Positions 43,780 through 53,757 of a stretch of 64,000 nucleotides of DNA are shown here, one piece after another; position 1 is the first letter of the stretch; the number at the start of each line of letters is the position of its first letter. The notes under the pieces are model-generated. The model was not told the origin of the DNA. It saw only the letters and a program-made list of their open reading frames with translations, and made no database searches. The position numbers and the translations under genes are program-made. Source of the stretch: Candidatus Binatia bacterium. GTDB lineage: Bacteria > Desulfobacterota > Binatia > Bin18. The stretch covers positions 1,735,925 through 1,799,924 of the forward strand of contig OX638322.1 in assembly GCA_951812575.1 (NCBI GenBank). Reading direction: 5' to 3'.

Positions 43780-43943
43780 GGTAATCTTCCTTCTCTCTTG
43801 GCTGCCCGCATTGTATATATGGGAGCCTATCGAGTCCGGTCAAGGCGCAGGCCGGACGGATCGTAGCCGAAAGCGCGCCGGGGTAGTCGTCGCCGCTGGC
43901 TGCGGGATGTGATTCGAAGCCTGAGACCGGCCGGCCTGCGGGG

Positions 43944-44798
43944 CTATCTCTCCCCCCAGCGGAGTTTGCTGCGCAGGACATCAAAGAAGGTCCGGTTGGG
44001 GGAGATGATAAGCGGTACGGTCACCCGGGAGCGTTGAATATTCACGGTGTCGCCACTCTTGAGCGGATGCCCCTCTTGGCCGTCCAAGGTCAGGGTGACG
44101 TCCTCGTCCGGAGTCTGGACCACCACTTTGATATCGGCTTGGGCCGGGAGAATAACCGGACGGTTGGTCAACGTATGCGGACAGATCGGCGTCAGCACGA
44201 CAACGCCCAGCGTGGCATCAATAATCGGCCCGCCCGCCGCCAGGGAATAGGCGGTCGAGCCGGTTGGAGTGGCGACAATGAGCCCGTCCGCTTTATAAGT
44301 ACAGAGATGTTTGCCGTCCACCCAGGTGGCCAGGTCCATAATCCGGGCCAGAGCCCCTTTATTAATGACCGCATCGTTCAGCGCCTGAAACGTGCCAACC
44401 GGCTGCCGGTCGCGGACAAGTGTGGTGGCGAGCAGGCTGCGCCGCTCGATTGCATAATCGCCGGCGAGGATACGGGTGAGCGTGGTGAACAGCTCTTCGG
44501 TCGTTGTTTCGGTCAGAAAGCCCAGCCCGCCAAGATTGACGCCAAGAATCGGCACGTCCCGCGTCGTGGCCCGCCGGGCAACGCTGAGCAGCGTCCCGTC
44601 ACCGCCCAGCACAACAACCAGGTCGGCCTGGGCCATGATCTCGACTTTACGCCACCCCTGTCCAAGGCCGAGCTCTTCACTAGTGCGGTCCTCCGGCAGA
44701 ATGCTCTTGCCGCGCTCTTGCAGCCAGGCAACCAGGTCGCGGCCCAACGCAATCGCCGCTGGCGTATTGACTTTGATGACCAGACCGATTGTCTGCAT
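43944..44798 (-). CDS. nadK: NAD kinase
   Basis: 284 residues; makes NADP from NAD and ATP. Diagnostic motifs: VVLGGDGTLLSVAR, GVNLGGLGFLTETTTEEL, the catalytic Asn-Asp pair in ALNDAVINKGALARI and ATPTGSTAYSLAAGGPI. Divergent from rarA with 62 nt between start codons. Confidence 0.95.
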   Translation of the reverse strand: MQTIGLVIKVNTPAAIALGRDLVAWLQERGKSILPEDRTSEELGLGQGWRKVEIMAQADLVVVLGGDGTLLSVARRATTRDVPILGVNLGGLGFLTETTTEELFTTLTRILAGDYAIERRSLLATTLVRDRQPVGTFQALNDAVINKGALARIMDLATWVDGKHLCTYKADGLIVATPTGSTAYSLAAGGPIIDATLGVVVLTPICPHTLTNRPVILPAQADIKVVVQTPDEDVTLTLDGQEGHPLKSGDTVNIQRSRVTVPLIISPNRTFFDVLRSKLRWGER

Positions 44799-44860
44799 AT
44801 CTCGAGCCGAGCGGTGAGGGCGCTCCCTTTTCTGCGTGCCTCGCGTATAATGGCCTACCT

Positions 44861-46225
44861 ATGGCAATCCGTCAGCCTCATCTGAAGGACCAGCACTCTT
44901 TATTCGCTCATACTGCCGAAAAGGAGACGGCCAAGAAAGCCCCTCTGGCCGAGCGGATACGACCCCAGACGCTGGATACCTATGTTGGTCAGACACATCT
45001 CCTCGGGCCGGGCCGCCTCCTGCGGCAAATGATTGAGCAGAAAACGCTGACCTCTCTGATCTTATGGGGGCCGCCCGGGAGTGGTAAAACAACCCTGGCT
45101 CGGCTGCTCGCCCAGGACGTCGAGCTCCCCTGGGTGAGCTTTTCGGCCGTGCTGTCCGGGGTCAAAGAGCTGCGTCTCATCCTGGCGGATGCGCAGCGGC
45201 ACCAGCAGCAAACGGGGCAGGCGACCGTCGTATTTGTGGACGAAATTCACCGTTTCAATAAAGCCCAACAGGACGCCTTTCTGCCGCACGTCGAGCAGGG
45301 GCTGATTATCCTGATTGGCGCAACAACGGAAAATCCGTCTTTTGAGGTGATTGCTCCTCTCTTGTCGCGCTCTCGTGTGGTGGTGCTGGAAGCGCTCGGG
45401 GCGGATCAGCTTGTCCAGATTCTGTCTCACGCCTTACAGGACACCGACCGCGGCCTTGGGCAGTATCGGATTGAAGCGGACGAAACCGTGCTGCGGACCA
45501 TCGCCGAGTCCGCGCAGGGGGATGCTCGGATCGCCCTCAATACCCTTGAGGTCGCCACGACCCTGGCGGTCCAAAAAAAAGCTACCCAGCTTGACGTGGC
45601 CCTGGTGCAAGAAGCAGCCCAGCAGAAGGCCATTCTGTACGATAAGGCTGGGGAGGAACATTATAATATCATCTCCGCCTTTATTAAGAGCTTGCGCGGG
45701 AGCGATCCTGATGCGGCCTTATACTGGATGCTGCGCATGCTGGAGGCCGGGGAAGATATTCTTTTTATTGCCAGACGGATGGTCATCTTTGCAGCTGAAG
45801 ACATTGGGAATGCCGACCCGCAGGCATTACCTCTGGCTATCGCGACAAAGGAAGCGGTACATTTCGTCGGACTGCCAGAGGCGCGTATTCCCTTGGCCCA
45901 AGCCGTCACCTATCTCGCGGCTGCACCCAAATCGAACGCCTCATACAAAGCCATGACCGCCGCCCAGGCAGATGTGCAGACCCATGGTCCTTTGCCCGTT
46001 CCGCTCCATTTGCGCAATGCGCCAACAAAACTGATGAAAAACCTGGGCTATGGCAAAGAGTATCAGTATGCACACGATTACGAGGACGCCGTTGTGACCC
46101 AGACCCATTTACCTGAGAAGCTGATCCAACGACGGTATTATCAGCCCAGCGATCGCGGCCATGAAAAAGTCATGGGCGAACGGCTGAAGGCGCGGCGGAA
46201 AAGGCAAGCGGACACGCAAGACTGA
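44861..46225 (+). CDS. rarA: Replication-associated recombination protein A (MgsA/RarA AAA ATPase)
   Basis: 454 residues from ATG 44861, giving the family N-terminus ([20 protein letters not shown]); a frame from 44789 overlaps nadK and is not used. Walker [17 protein letters not shown], Walker [21 protein letters not shown], sensor 1 [10 protein letters not shown], arginine finger SRSRVVVL and the MgsA C-terminal domain ([19 protein letters not shown]). Acts at stalled replication forks. Confidence 0.95.
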   Translation: MAIRQPHLKDQHSLFAHTAEKETAKKAPLAERIRPQTLDTYVGQTHLLGPGRLLRQMIEQKTLTSLILWGPPGSGKTTLARLLAQDVELPWVSFSAVLSGVKELRLILADAQRHQQQTGQATVVFVDEIHRFNKAQQDAFLPHVEQGLIILIGATTENPSFEVIAPLLSRSRVVVLEALGADQLVQILSHALQDTDRGLGQYRIEADETVLRTIAESAQGDARIALNTLEVATTLAVQKKATQLDVALVQEAAQQKAILYDKAGEEHYNIISAFIKSLRGSDPDAALYWMLRMLEAGEDILFIARRMVIFAAEDIGNADPQALPLAIATKEAVHFVGLPEARIPLAQAVTYLAAAPKSNASYKAMTAAQADVQTHGPLPVPLHLRNAPTKLMKNLGYGKEYQYAHDYEDAVVTQTHLPEKLIQRRYYQPSDRGHEKVMGERLKARRKRQADTQD

Positions 46226-46298
46226 AACGGAGCGGATTCCCAGGGCTTGGTCGGGGCAGCGTCTGCGTCCGCGCTGCGATACGGAAGGAGAAATACAT

Positions 46299-47453
46299 AT
46301 GGCATGCCCACCACCGGAACCTTTTACGATTGCTATTCCGGATGCGGTGCTGGACGATCTGGAAAATCGGCTCAGCCGTGTGCGCTGGCCGGGCGAACTG
46401 CCCGATTCAGACTGGGATTACGGCGCGAATCTCTCTTATATTCAGCAACTCGTTGAATACTGGCGCACTGCGTATGACTGGCGCGCCCAGGAACGGGCAA
46501 TGAATCGCTGGGCGCATTTCAAAACCACTATAGACGGCCAGGGGATTCATTTTATCCATGCGCGGGGGAAAGGTCCTGCGCCGCTGCCGCTGATTATTTC
46601 GCACGGTTGGCCCGGCTCGTTTTATGAGTTTATGGATGTGATTGGGCCGTTGACTGATCCCGCCGCCCACGGTGGTGACCCAGCCGACGCATTCGATGTG
46701 GTGGTGCCGTCCCTGCCGGGCTATGGATTTTCCGACCCGCCCCAAGAGCGTCAGGTCAATATCAGCCGTATGGCCGAGTGGTTCGCCATCTTGATGAGGG
46801 AGGTCCTCGGCTACGAGCGCTACGGTGCCCAGGGAGGCGATTGGGGCTCCATGATTTCGTCCCGGCTGGGCTATGCCTACCCTGAACAGCTGATCGGCGT
46901 GCATCTCAATATGGTCGGGATTGCGCCCCATCCCGCCAACCGCCAAGACCTGAGCTCCGCGGAGGAGGAATTTCTGAAAGGGATGAGAACCTGGCAACGA
47001 GAGGAACGCGGCTACCAGGAAATTCAGGGCACCAAGCCGCAGACTTTGAGCTTTGCGCTCAACGACTCGCCGGTTGGCGTATGTGCCTGGATCGTCGAAA
47101 AGTTTCGGACCTGGAGTGACTGTGACGGGAATCCGGAAAACTCCTATACCAAAGACCAACTGCTGACCAACGTCATGATCTACTGGGTCACGCAAACCTT
47201 CCATTCGGCCTCACGGATTTATTACGAAGAGCGGCACCATCCGTGGCGGCTGGGAAAAGACGAAAAAGTGAGCGCACCCACCGGGATCGCCGCCTTTCCA
47301 AAAGAGATTGCCTGCCCGCCGCGAGAATGGGCCGAGCGGGCGTATAATGTTCAGCACTGGACTGCCATGCCGGCCGGTGGCCATTTTGCGGCCATGGAAC
47401 AGCCGGCGTTGCTGGTCGAGGATATTCGGGCGTTCTTCCGCGGTCTGCGCTAA
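46299..47453 (+). CDS. Epoxide hydrolase (juvenile-hormone/microsomal type)
   Basis: 384 residues; ribosome site AAGGAG. The N-terminal EHN domain is present (FTIAIPDAVLDDLENRLSRV), followed by an alpha/beta hydrolase core with oxyanion HGWPGS and nucleophile Asp in AQGGDWGSMIS; the C-terminal His lies in PAGGHFAAMEQP. Family members open epoxides to diols. Followed 5 nt later by a GST-like gene, a plausible detoxification pair. Confidence 0.9.
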   Translation: MACPPPEPFTIAIPDAVLDDLENRLSRVRWPGELPDSDWDYGANLSYIQQLVEYWRTAYDWRAQERAMNRWAHFKTTIDGQGIHFIHARGKGPAPLPLIISHGWPGSFYEFMDVIGPLTDPAAHGGDPADAFDVVVPSLPGYGFSDPPQERQVNISRMAEWFAILMREVLGYERYGAQGGDWGSMISSRLGYAYPEQLIGVHLNMVGIAPHPANRQDLSSAEEEFLKGMRTWQREERGYQEIQGTKPQTLSFALNDSPVGVCAWIVEKFRTWSDCDGNPENSYTKDQLLTNVMIYWVTQTFHSASRIYYEERHHPWRLGKDEKVSAPTGIAAFPKEIACPPREWAERAYNVQHWTAMPAGGHFAAMEQPALLVEDIRAFFRGLR

Positions 47454-47458
47454 GGTCG

Positions 47459-48163
47459 ATGGCCGCCCAGCGCAGAATCATTCTCCACGGCTCACGACGC
47501 TCGCCTTTTGTGGAGAAGGTCTATCGGGGCCTGATGCTCAAACGACTGCCGTTTGAGATCCATGAGCCACACACGTTTCAGGACCTGCGGCGGCATAATC
47601 CCACGACGGGCAAGATGCCAGCGCTGGAGCTGGACGGACAGCTGCTCTTTGATTCGACGTTTATCCTGCGCGCGCTTGACGCCTACCAGCCGAGCCCGCC
47701 GCTGCTGTCAGCCGACCCGCTGCTTGCCGCGCAACAACGCCTGATTGAGGATTGGGCGGACGAGTCCCTGTACTGGTACGGTCTGGCCCTGCGGTGGACG
47801 ATCCCGGCCAATGCAAAACGCGCGCTCCACATGTTTGTGTCCGCGGCGCCGCGGCCGCTCCGTCCGCTCGTCAAGCTCATGGCTCCACGCCTGATGCGGT
47901 CCCAGGTTCGGGCGCAAGGGACGGGCCGTCTGCCCGCGGAGGTACTGGTGCGCGAACTCGATGGGCACCTCGCGGCTTTGGCCAGAATGGTCGGGCGCGG
48001 TCCCTTCTTCTTTGGGCTGGACCAGCCCAGCGTTGCCGACCTGGCCGTCTACGGACAATTATTCTTCCTGCACGACAGCGCCACCCCCGAAGGTCAGACA
48101 GCGGTTGAGAACCATCCCGCGCTGACCGAGCTGTGTCTGCGTTTGGATGTGATGACCGACTAG
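47459..48163 (+). CDS. Glutathione S-transferase-like protein
   Basis: 234 residues. Thioredoxin-fold N-terminus (IILHGSRRSPFVEKVYRGL; the cis-Pro stretch GKMPALELDGQLLFDSTFIL) and a helical C-terminal domain with the GPFFFGLDQPSVADLAVYGQ motif that closes the GST fold. The catalytic residue is probably a Ser in SRRSPF. Lies in one operon with the epoxide hydrolase, fitting two ways to dispose of epoxides. Confidence 0.82.
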   Translation: MAAQRRIILHGSRRSPFVEKVYRGLMLKRLPFEIHEPHTFQDLRRHNPTTGKMPALELDGQLLFDSTFILRALDAYQPSPPLLSADPLLAAQQRLIEDWADESLYWYGLALRWTIPANAKRALHMFVSAAPRPLRPLVKLMAPRLMRSQVRAQGTGRLPAEVLVRELDGHLAALARMVGRGPFFFGLDQPSVADLAVYGQLFFLHDSATPEGQTAVENHPALTELCLRLDVMTD

Positions 48164-48227
48164 GGCAGGATACGTAGACGAACCTGTCTGCCCAAACCGC
48201 TTTGGGGTCCTGTACGCAAAATCGGTT

Positions 48228-48611
48228 TCAGTTCTGGGCCTGCTGTGGGGTAATCTCAAAGGCGAATGCCTCTCGATACCAGCCGATCCAGCGAAAAATA
48301 CGGGCACGGAAATATTTGCGAAAGAAGAGCGGAAAAACAGTATCCTGGACCCGTTTCTCCTCCAGCCAGACTGCAACGCCTTGGAAGCGGATCGCACCTA
48401 TCTGACAGGTGACGGTCGGCGTCTGTTTCAGGTTCTTTACCCACTGTGAGTTCGAGCCTCGACCGGACGAGACATAAATCTTGTCCTGGGTTGCCACAAA
48501 CCAGATTTTGACTGTGCGTGGTGTACCCGTCTTTCGGCCGACGACGGTCAGTTCAAGAAGTGATTTGCGATTGAGGCTGGCAAGGCTATGTGGGTCGTTG
48601 ACGGCGGCCAT
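48228..48611 (-). CDS. Deazaflavin-dependent nitroreductase-like (DUF385/split-barrel) protein
   Basis: 127 residues. LLELTVVGRKTGTPRTVKIW and VYVSSGRG-like text (KIYVSSGRGSNSQWVKNLKQ) with VTCQIGAIRFQGVAV match the F420/FMN split-barrel family found in actinobacteria and many uncultured proteobacteria. Reaction unknown. 10 nt downstream of purM on the same strand. Its presence with three LLM genes hints at F420 use, but no F420 synthesis gene is in the window. Confidence 0.75.
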   Translation of the reverse strand: MAAVNDPHSLASLNRKSLLELTVVGRKTGTPRTVKIWFVATQDKIYVSSGRGSNSQWVKNLKQTPTVTCQIGAIRFQGVAVWLEEKRVQDTVFPLFFRKYFRARIFRWIGWYREAFAFEITPQQAQN

Positions 48612-48621
48612 AGCGCTGGCA

Positions 48622-49719
48622 TCATTTCAGCGGACCGAAGTGCCCTGCCGTGCCCTTGAGGTTCCGGGGCTCGATGATGATCGTCCGCTCTGGGGAGGCG
48701 ACCGTCGAGCCGAGGCGCCAGGCTTGGATACCATGATCGGCGGCGATCTGTATTACGCGCTCAGCCTCAGCCTCAGCCACCACGACACAGAAGCCTATTC
48801 CCATGTTATAGACCTGATACATCTCCGCGTCGGTGATCTGTCCAACGTCCTGTAACACTGTGAAGACCGGGGGAGGTGGAGGAAGGGTATGAATTTGATA
48901 CCCCACTGCGGCCTCGGTCCGGGCGAGATTGAAAAAGCCGTCTCCGGTAATGTGGATCAGGGCTTTGAGTTGAACGTTGGCCGCAAACATGGCGGTGATT
49001 TCAGGAACATAAATATGGGTCGGTTCCAGCAGTTCTTCTCCGACGGTGCGCCCCAGTTCCGGTAGATAGCTATCGACCTTGAGTCGGGCGTCTTTGAGCA
49101 GGACCTGCCGGGCCAAGGTCAAACCGTTACTGTGGATGCCGCTGCTGGCAAGCCCGATCAGCGTATCACCCGGCTCGACCTCTTTACCGATAATGACACG
49201 GTCAAGCGGAACCGTACCGATGGCGGTACCGGCCAGGTCCAGGCCGCCGCCGTCTCGAACGCCGTGAACCATCTCCCTGAGTTGCGCAATTTCTCCACCG
49301 GCAATATTGACGCTGGCCTGCTCTGCCCCACGATGCAGGCCCTGACCTAAAGCGTCGAGCACATCCGGTTGTAAGCTCTCGACCGCGACATAATCAACAA
49401 ACGAGATCGGGGTCGCGCCAACGCACAACAAGTCGTTGACGTTCATGGCGATGCAGTCAATGCCAACCGTATCGTATTTCCCCAGGAGTTCTGCCACCAG
49501 GAGTTTGGTCCCAACCCCATCGGTGGTAATGCCAATGCCGAGGTTGAGCGCGTCGAGACGAATGATGTTGGCAAAATATCCAAGAGGCAGAACGGGCCGA
49601 GCAGCGGGGTGAAAAGAGAAGGTTTGTTCGACCCAGGCTCGGAGCCGATTTAGGCCCACTTCGGCCTGTGCGCTATCGACGCCTGAGGCGGCATACCGTG
49701 GGTCTCTTACGCGGTCCAT
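48622..49719 (-). CDS. purM: Phosphoribosylformylglycinamidine cyclo-ligase
   Basis: 365 residues from ATG 49719, whose first residues (MDRVRDPRYAASGVDSAQAE) match the family N-terminus. ATP-grasp-like PurM fold: LGIGITTDGVGTKLLVAELL, DCIAMNVNDLLCVGATPISF, ASSGIHSNGLTLARQVLL and the late ITGDGFFNLAR. Converts FGAM to AIR in purine synthesis. Its 5' end is close to the divergent ExeA-like gene. Confidence 0.92.
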   Translation of the reverse strand: MDRVRDPRYAASGVDSAQAEVGLNRLRAWVEQTFSFHPAARPVLPLGYFANIIRLDALNLGIGITTDGVGTKLLVAELLGKYDTVGIDCIAMNVNDLLCVGATPISFVDYVAVESLQPDVLDALGQGLHRGAEQASVNIAGGEIAQLREMVHGVRDGGGLDLAGTAIGTVPLDRVIIGKEVEPGDTLIGLASSGIHSNGLTLARQVLLKDARLKVDSYLPELGRTVGEELLEPTHIYVPEITAMFAANVQLKALIHITGDGFFNLARTEAAVGYQIHTLPPPPPVFTVLQDVGQITDAEMYQVYNMGIGFCVVVAEAEAERVIQIAADHGIQAWRLGSTVASPERTIIIEPRNLKGTAGHFGPLK

Positions 49720-49840
49720 GTGCCGCTCTACTCTACCGAATCTCTTATCCGAAGGCAATTGTCCGGCCTTGCTCTTGACTCCATACGGAGCCACGCTCAC
49801 TATGGAAAGAGAGTCCTGCGAGACTGTCTGTCAGACGCCT

Positions 49841-51718
49841 ATGTATGAAGCCTTTTACGGTTTTCAGGAAAATCCGTTCCGCCTCACCCCAGACCCGCGC
49901 TACCTCTTTCTGAGCGCCAATCACCAGGAAGCCCTTGGTCATCTCCTGTTTGGGGTGAATGAGGGCAATGGCGTGGTGGTCCTGACCGGAGAAATTGGTG
50001 CGGGGAAAACGACGCTCCTGCGGACCCTGGCGAGCGACCTGGATGCGTCGATAACGCTGGCGTATCTCTTTAATCCCGCGCTGTCCGACGTCGAACTCTT
50101 GCAAGCGATTAATGCCGACCTGGGACTATCGGCCGACTCAACGAGCAAAAGAGGGCTCACCGACGAACTCAACCGTTTTCTTCTCGCCCAACAGGCTGCG
50201 GGACGACGGGTGGTGGTGATTATCGATGAAGCCCAGAATCTGGCAGTGCCGGTTTTAGAACAGCTCCGTCTCCTCTCTAACCTCGAGACCGAACAAGAAA
50301 AGCTGCTGCACATTATTCTTGCCGGGCAACCAGAGTTGCGTGACATTCTGGCCCAGCCAGAACTTGCCCAACTCGACCAGCGCGTCACCCTACGCTGGCA
50401 TCTTGGGCCGCTGGGTGTCAAAGACACCGCGGCCTATGTTCGACACCGACTCAGCGTTGCCACAGATGGAGGAGGAGCCGCGCTTTTTTCGCCCGCGGCC
50501 CTGCGGCAGGTATACCGTTTTTCGCGCGGTATCCCGCGACTCATCAATATCCTGTGCCACCGTGCGCTACTGGTTGGCTACACTCAAGAAGAGTCGCGTA
50601 TACGGCCACAGACGATGCGACAGGCGATCAGGGAATTGCGTCGCCATACGGTTCGGAGCCCGCGCTTTCGCTGGTCACCGGCCACCGCGGCAATCGCACT
50701 CGGTGTTGGCGGCTGCCTGCTGGTCTGGGGAAGCCTTGATATTCCTGCGGCGTGGAATCAACTGGATAGGTGGGCGTCCCGCGAAGAGGCCCGACGCTCT
50801 CCTCCAGCGGACACGCGTCCTGGACTGGAAACGCAGTCGGGCATTTCTCAGAAAGTCCGGAAAGCAGCAGGCACGACGCCCCTCCCCTTGAGGCCGCAGG
50901 CTGGCGACCTTGCCGTTGCGACATCCTCCCCGCAGGAATTATTCCACGCGCTCCAGCAGGAGGAGATGCTGTCCAGTGCCGTGCGAGCAACACACGAACT
51001 GATTGCCACGTGGCAGGGGGCGCCTTTGGAAGAAATCGAGTGGCAGGGCGGCAAACTCGACCTTGCCGCCATTGCCGCTGCTCGTCAGCTTGAGTATCTG
51101 TCCGTGCGGAGCGATATCCGCCTCCTGACTCTACTGGACCTGCCAGTGATGATCGGTTTGGCCGTTCCACCTTCTCAGCAGACGCGCTTTGCTTTGATCC
51201 GCCAGATGACAGATACCCACTGCCGTATCCGGCTGGAGAGAGATTACGTCGTGCCACTCGAAGCGATTACGCAGCGCTGGGTTCGAGAAGCATACGTCTT
51301 TTGGAAAAACTACGAAGAGATCCGAACAACCCTGGCTATGGGTAGCAGTGGCCCGGCGGTCGAGAAACTGCAAACCTTATTGGCCAACGTCCCCACGCCG
51401 TTTCATAGAGGGGCCCTGCTCGTCCATCAGGCGGGAGAGCCGACGCCGTTTTTTGGGCCACAAACGCAGGACGCGGTGGCGCGATTCCAGAAAATGCAGC
51501 GTCTCGTCCCCGACGGGATCGTGGGGCCGCAGACCCTGATTCTCCTGTATCGTCGCCTTCCCGCGTATACGCCGCCGAGTCTGAGTCGAAGAGAGAGGGT
51601 GGAGGGGACATTCGCCGTTCAGCTCCCAACCGGGGTACGGCAAGGAACAGATCTCCCTCTTCGTGGAGAGAGGGTCGAGCCCGTCGAGCAACTGGAGCCT
51701 ATGGGGAAGGACGCATGA
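49841..51718 (+). CDS. ExeA/GspA-like AAA ATPase with C-terminal peptidoglycan-binding domain
   Basis: 625 residues from ATG 49841 (MYEAFYGFQENPFRLTPDPR, the family start); ATG 49802 is an alternative. Walker A LTGEIGAGKTTLLRTL and Walker B VVVIIDEAQNL, a membrane helix near the middle (ATAAIALGVGGCLLVWGSL), then a periplasmic part ending in a peptidoglycan-binding domain (GPQTQDAVARFQKMQRLVPD with GIVGPQT after it). ExeA inserts the secretin through the cell wall. The last 45 residues (SLSRRERVEG onward) read like dispersed-repeat sequence and are probably not ancestral. Overlaps the gspB-like gene (ATGA). Confidence 0.85.
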   Translation: MYEAFYGFQENPFRLTPDPRYLFLSANHQEALGHLLFGVNEGNGVVVLTGEIGAGKTTLLRTLASDLDASITLAYLFNPALSDVELLQAINADLGLSADSTSKRGLTDELNRFLLAQQAAGRRVVVIIDEAQNLAVPVLEQLRLLSNLETEQEKLLHIILAGQPELRDILAQPELAQLDQRVTLRWHLGPLGVKDTAAYVRHRLSVATDGGGAALFSPAALRQVYRFSRGIPRLINILCHRALLVGYTQEESRIRPQTMRQAIRELRRHTVRSPRFRWSPATAAIALGVGGCLLVWGSLDIPAAWNQLDRWASREEARRSPPADTRPGLETQSGISQKVRKAAGTTPLPLRPQAGDLAVATSSPQELFHALQQEEMLSSAVRATHELIATWQGAPLEEIEWQGGKLDLAAIAAARQLEYLSVRSDIRLLTLLDLPVMIGLAVPPSQQTRFALIRQMTDTHCRIRLERDYVVPLEAITQRWVREAYVFWKNYEEIRTTLAMGSSGPAVEKLQTLLANVPTPFHRGALLVHQAGEPTPFFGPQTQDAVARFQKMQRLVPDGIVGPQTLILLYRRLPAYTPPSLSRRERVEGTFAVQLPTGVRQGTDLPLRGERVEPVEQLEPMGKDA

Positions 51719-52626
51719 GCACGATCCTTGACGCCCTCAGAAAAATTGAAGGAGAAAGACACGGGCAAAGCGGCAAGGTCCGGGCCCGCATCCTGGTGAG
51801 CCTTCCTCGACCGCTCTCTGCTGCCCCTCCATACCGGTCTCGGCTCTGGACGGCTGGTGTGGGTTTTCTTCTGGCAGGATTTATCGGAGGCGTATGGATG
51901 GCCCGTCAGGAAGAAATCTCTCCCGCAGAAGGGGAAACGCCTCATCGCCTCTCAAAAGAAGCGGAACGCCGCTTTCCGCTCTCGGTTGTACCTGAAAATT
52001 CTGGAGATCCCGAGAAAACAGTCTCTGCCACTACGGAGGGGCAAGTCCAAGAAGAACGGAGAAGGATAGGGAGCGCCACTGACCCCTCGCTGCCTGAGCA
52101 CCCTCTGGTTCTTTCAGAGCCGCCGCTCCAGGATTCCCCCTTTGTCTCCTCGCCCCAAGTCGCGCTGCGCACGTCGCTTGTGGACACCACCCCTCAGGGA
52201 TTTTCCGAGCCAACTGGAGAGCAAGTTGACCAAGCACCTCGAGAGCGTGAAGACAGCGTCCAGCACGTTTCCGAGACGGCAGGTGAAGAGCTTGAGATCA
52301 CCCTGGAGAGTGGACACGAGAAGCAGGCTGGAGAGGCGGAGCGCGCTGAACAAGAACAGCCGCTTACGCCAGGGAAGCCGGCAGATATAGCAGAGCCAGA
52401 CGCATCGGAAGATGTCTATGATCCCGCCCCGGCCAATTCAGCGGTCAGCTTTCTTCAGTGGTCACCCGAGTCTGCACGCCGAAAAGCCTTTGTCAGGGTC
52501 GGAGGGAGCCCGCTCACCCTTGTCCACGAAGGCGATGCTATTGGCGGCTATACGGTCGTCGAAATTCGGCCAAACGCGATCGCCCTGCGGTCTGGCGCGA
52601 CCCGCTTTCAAATCCGCGTTCGCTAA
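51715..52626 (+). CDS. GspB/ExeB-like secretion accessory protein
   Basis: 303 residues. The N-terminal MSTILDALRKIEGER is the GspB/ExeB signature, followed by a membrane helix (LWTAGVGFLLAGFIGGVWMA), a long acidic low-complexity linker (about 65-235), and the C-terminal T2SSB domain (VRVGGSPLTLVHEGDAIGGY then VVEIRPNAIALRSG). Partner of the ExeA-like ATPase, coupled by a 4-nt overlap. No other type II secretion genes are in the window. Confidence 0.85.
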   Translation: MSTILDALRKIEGERHGQSGKVRARILVSLPRPLSAAPPYRSRLWTAGVGFLLAGFIGGVWMARQEEISPAEGETPHRLSKEAERRFPLSVVPENSGDPEKTVSATTEGQVQEERRRIGSATDPSLPEHPLVLSEPPLQDSPFVSSPQVALRTSLVDTTPQGFSEPTGEQVDQAPREREDSVQHVSETAGEELEITLESGHEKQAGEAERAEQEQPLTPGKPADIAEPDASEDVYDPAPANSAVSFLQWSPESARRKAFVRVGGSPLTLVHEGDAIGGYTVVEIRPNAIALRSGATRFQIRVR

Positions 52627-52668
52627 AGCCTTGACCGCTCTCTGCCTGAGGCTGACGGAGGGGAAGAA

Positions 52669-52785
52669 TTACGAAGCGGCCTTTCTGACCTTCGCCTCTG
52701 CCTTGAGTTCTTTGATGCGGCGTTTGAGTGCTTTTTCGCGACGTTTACGGCGGCGACGAATCTCCTGATCTCTTTCTCTATGCAT
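52669..52785 (-). CDS. 38-residue basic protein, DUF6800-like
   Basis: Reads MHRERDQEIRRRRKRREKAL, then KRRIKELKAEAKVRKAAS; ribosome site AGGAGAG eight bases upstream. Over half of the residues are Arg, Lys or Glu and it should be a single basic helix, possibly RNA-binding. Very short Arg-rich proteins starting M-x-RERDxEIRRRR are known as DUF6800 in planctomycetes (from memory). Lies in the otherwise empty 405-nt gap before minC; the rest of that gap (52786-53031) is AT-richer and shows no further gene. Confidence 0.6.
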   Translation of the reverse strand: MHRERDQEIRRRRKRREKALKRRIKELKAEAKVRKAAS

Positions 52786-53031
52786 GCTCTCTCCTGGCCC
52801 TCTCTCCGGTTGCTCTTCCGAGTATTTCCTTAAACTAGACGCGAAGCGGAACTGAAGGATTACTATAGCTGTCTCAACACGATCTGTCTAAACACGGCCT
52901 GAAAACAGGGTCAAACTTTCTCGCTGGGGAAAATGCGAGCTACTAGATATTGTAGACCATATATTTTTCTGCTACAGGAAGTTGTGGGTGGTCCAGGATA
53001 AACCATAACCCGCATCCAAGAGAACGAGTGG

Positions 53032-53745
53032 GTGGAGTTGGTCGTGTCACAGGGGGGAACCTCGTTATTTTCCATAAAAGGGCTCAAGGAAGGTCCTACC
53101 CTTCTCTTTGATGACCAGGCCCCGTTTGCCGATGTGGTTGCAGCGGTTGAGGCAGAATTAGCGCGGGCGAATGGTTTCTTTCGCGGCTCCCCCGTCGTAT
53201 TGCACTTTGGGGACCGTCTCCTGCAAAAAGAAGAATGGTGGCACCTGAAGGAGGCCCTCCACCGAGAAGAGGTGTTGCTGCGCTATGTGGTTTCAAACAA
53301 TGCTGCCAGCAGGAAGATGTTATACAAGGAAGGGCTGTCCGTCCGGGAGAATCTGTCGTCGCCCCGGAAGGGAAAAACGGATCAAGACATTATTCCGCCC
53401 GAAGGACAGCGGGCATCCTATCTGCGCCACGGGATGCGGGGCGGACAGAAGCAAGTTTTTGACGGAGATGTGATCCTGGCTGGTGATGTGAACCAAGGGG
53501 CGGAAATCATCGCGGGAGGGGATGTGGTTGTGATAGGCACGCTACGCGGAGTCGTCCACGCTGGCTATCCCGATAACGAAGGGGCGGTGGTTATCGCGCT
53601 CAACCTGACACCGTTACAGCTCAGAATCGGACCCCTGATCGCCATTCCGGAAGAAGGGCAAAACCATCGTGGTGTCCACCACCCGGAAGTTGCTCGGGTG
53701 CTGGATGATCAGATTGTGATTGAACCATATAACGGGAAGTTATAG
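53032..53745 (+). CDS. minC: Septum site-determining protein MinC
   Basis: 237 residues from GTG 53032; GTG 53044 with GGTGGAG upstream is an equally good start. The N-terminal domain (ISIKGLKEGPTLLFDD-like text, here FSIKGLKEGPTLLFDD) inhibits FtsZ. The C-terminal beta-helix has DGDVILAGDVNQGAEIIAGG, VVIGTLRGVVHAGYPDNEGA and the MinD-binding tract. First gene of minCDE (12 nt to minD). Confidence 0.93.
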   Translation: MELVVSQGGTSLFSIKGLKEGPTLLFDDQAPFADVVAAVEAELARANGFFRGSPVVLHFGDRLLQKEEWWHLKEALHREEVLLRYVVSNNAASRKMLYKEGLSVRENLSSPRKGKTDQDIIPPEGQRASYLRHGMRGGQKQVFDGDVILAGDVNQGAEIIAGGDVVVIGTLRGVVHAGYPDNEGAVVIALNLTPLQLRIGPLIAIPEEGQNHRGVHHPEVARVLDDQIVIEPYNGKL

Positions 53746-53757
53746 GAGAGGTGCGCC

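Noticed and set aside
44789..44860. Upstream extension of rarA
   Set aside because: Overlaps the nadK start; ATG 44861 gives the family N-terminus.
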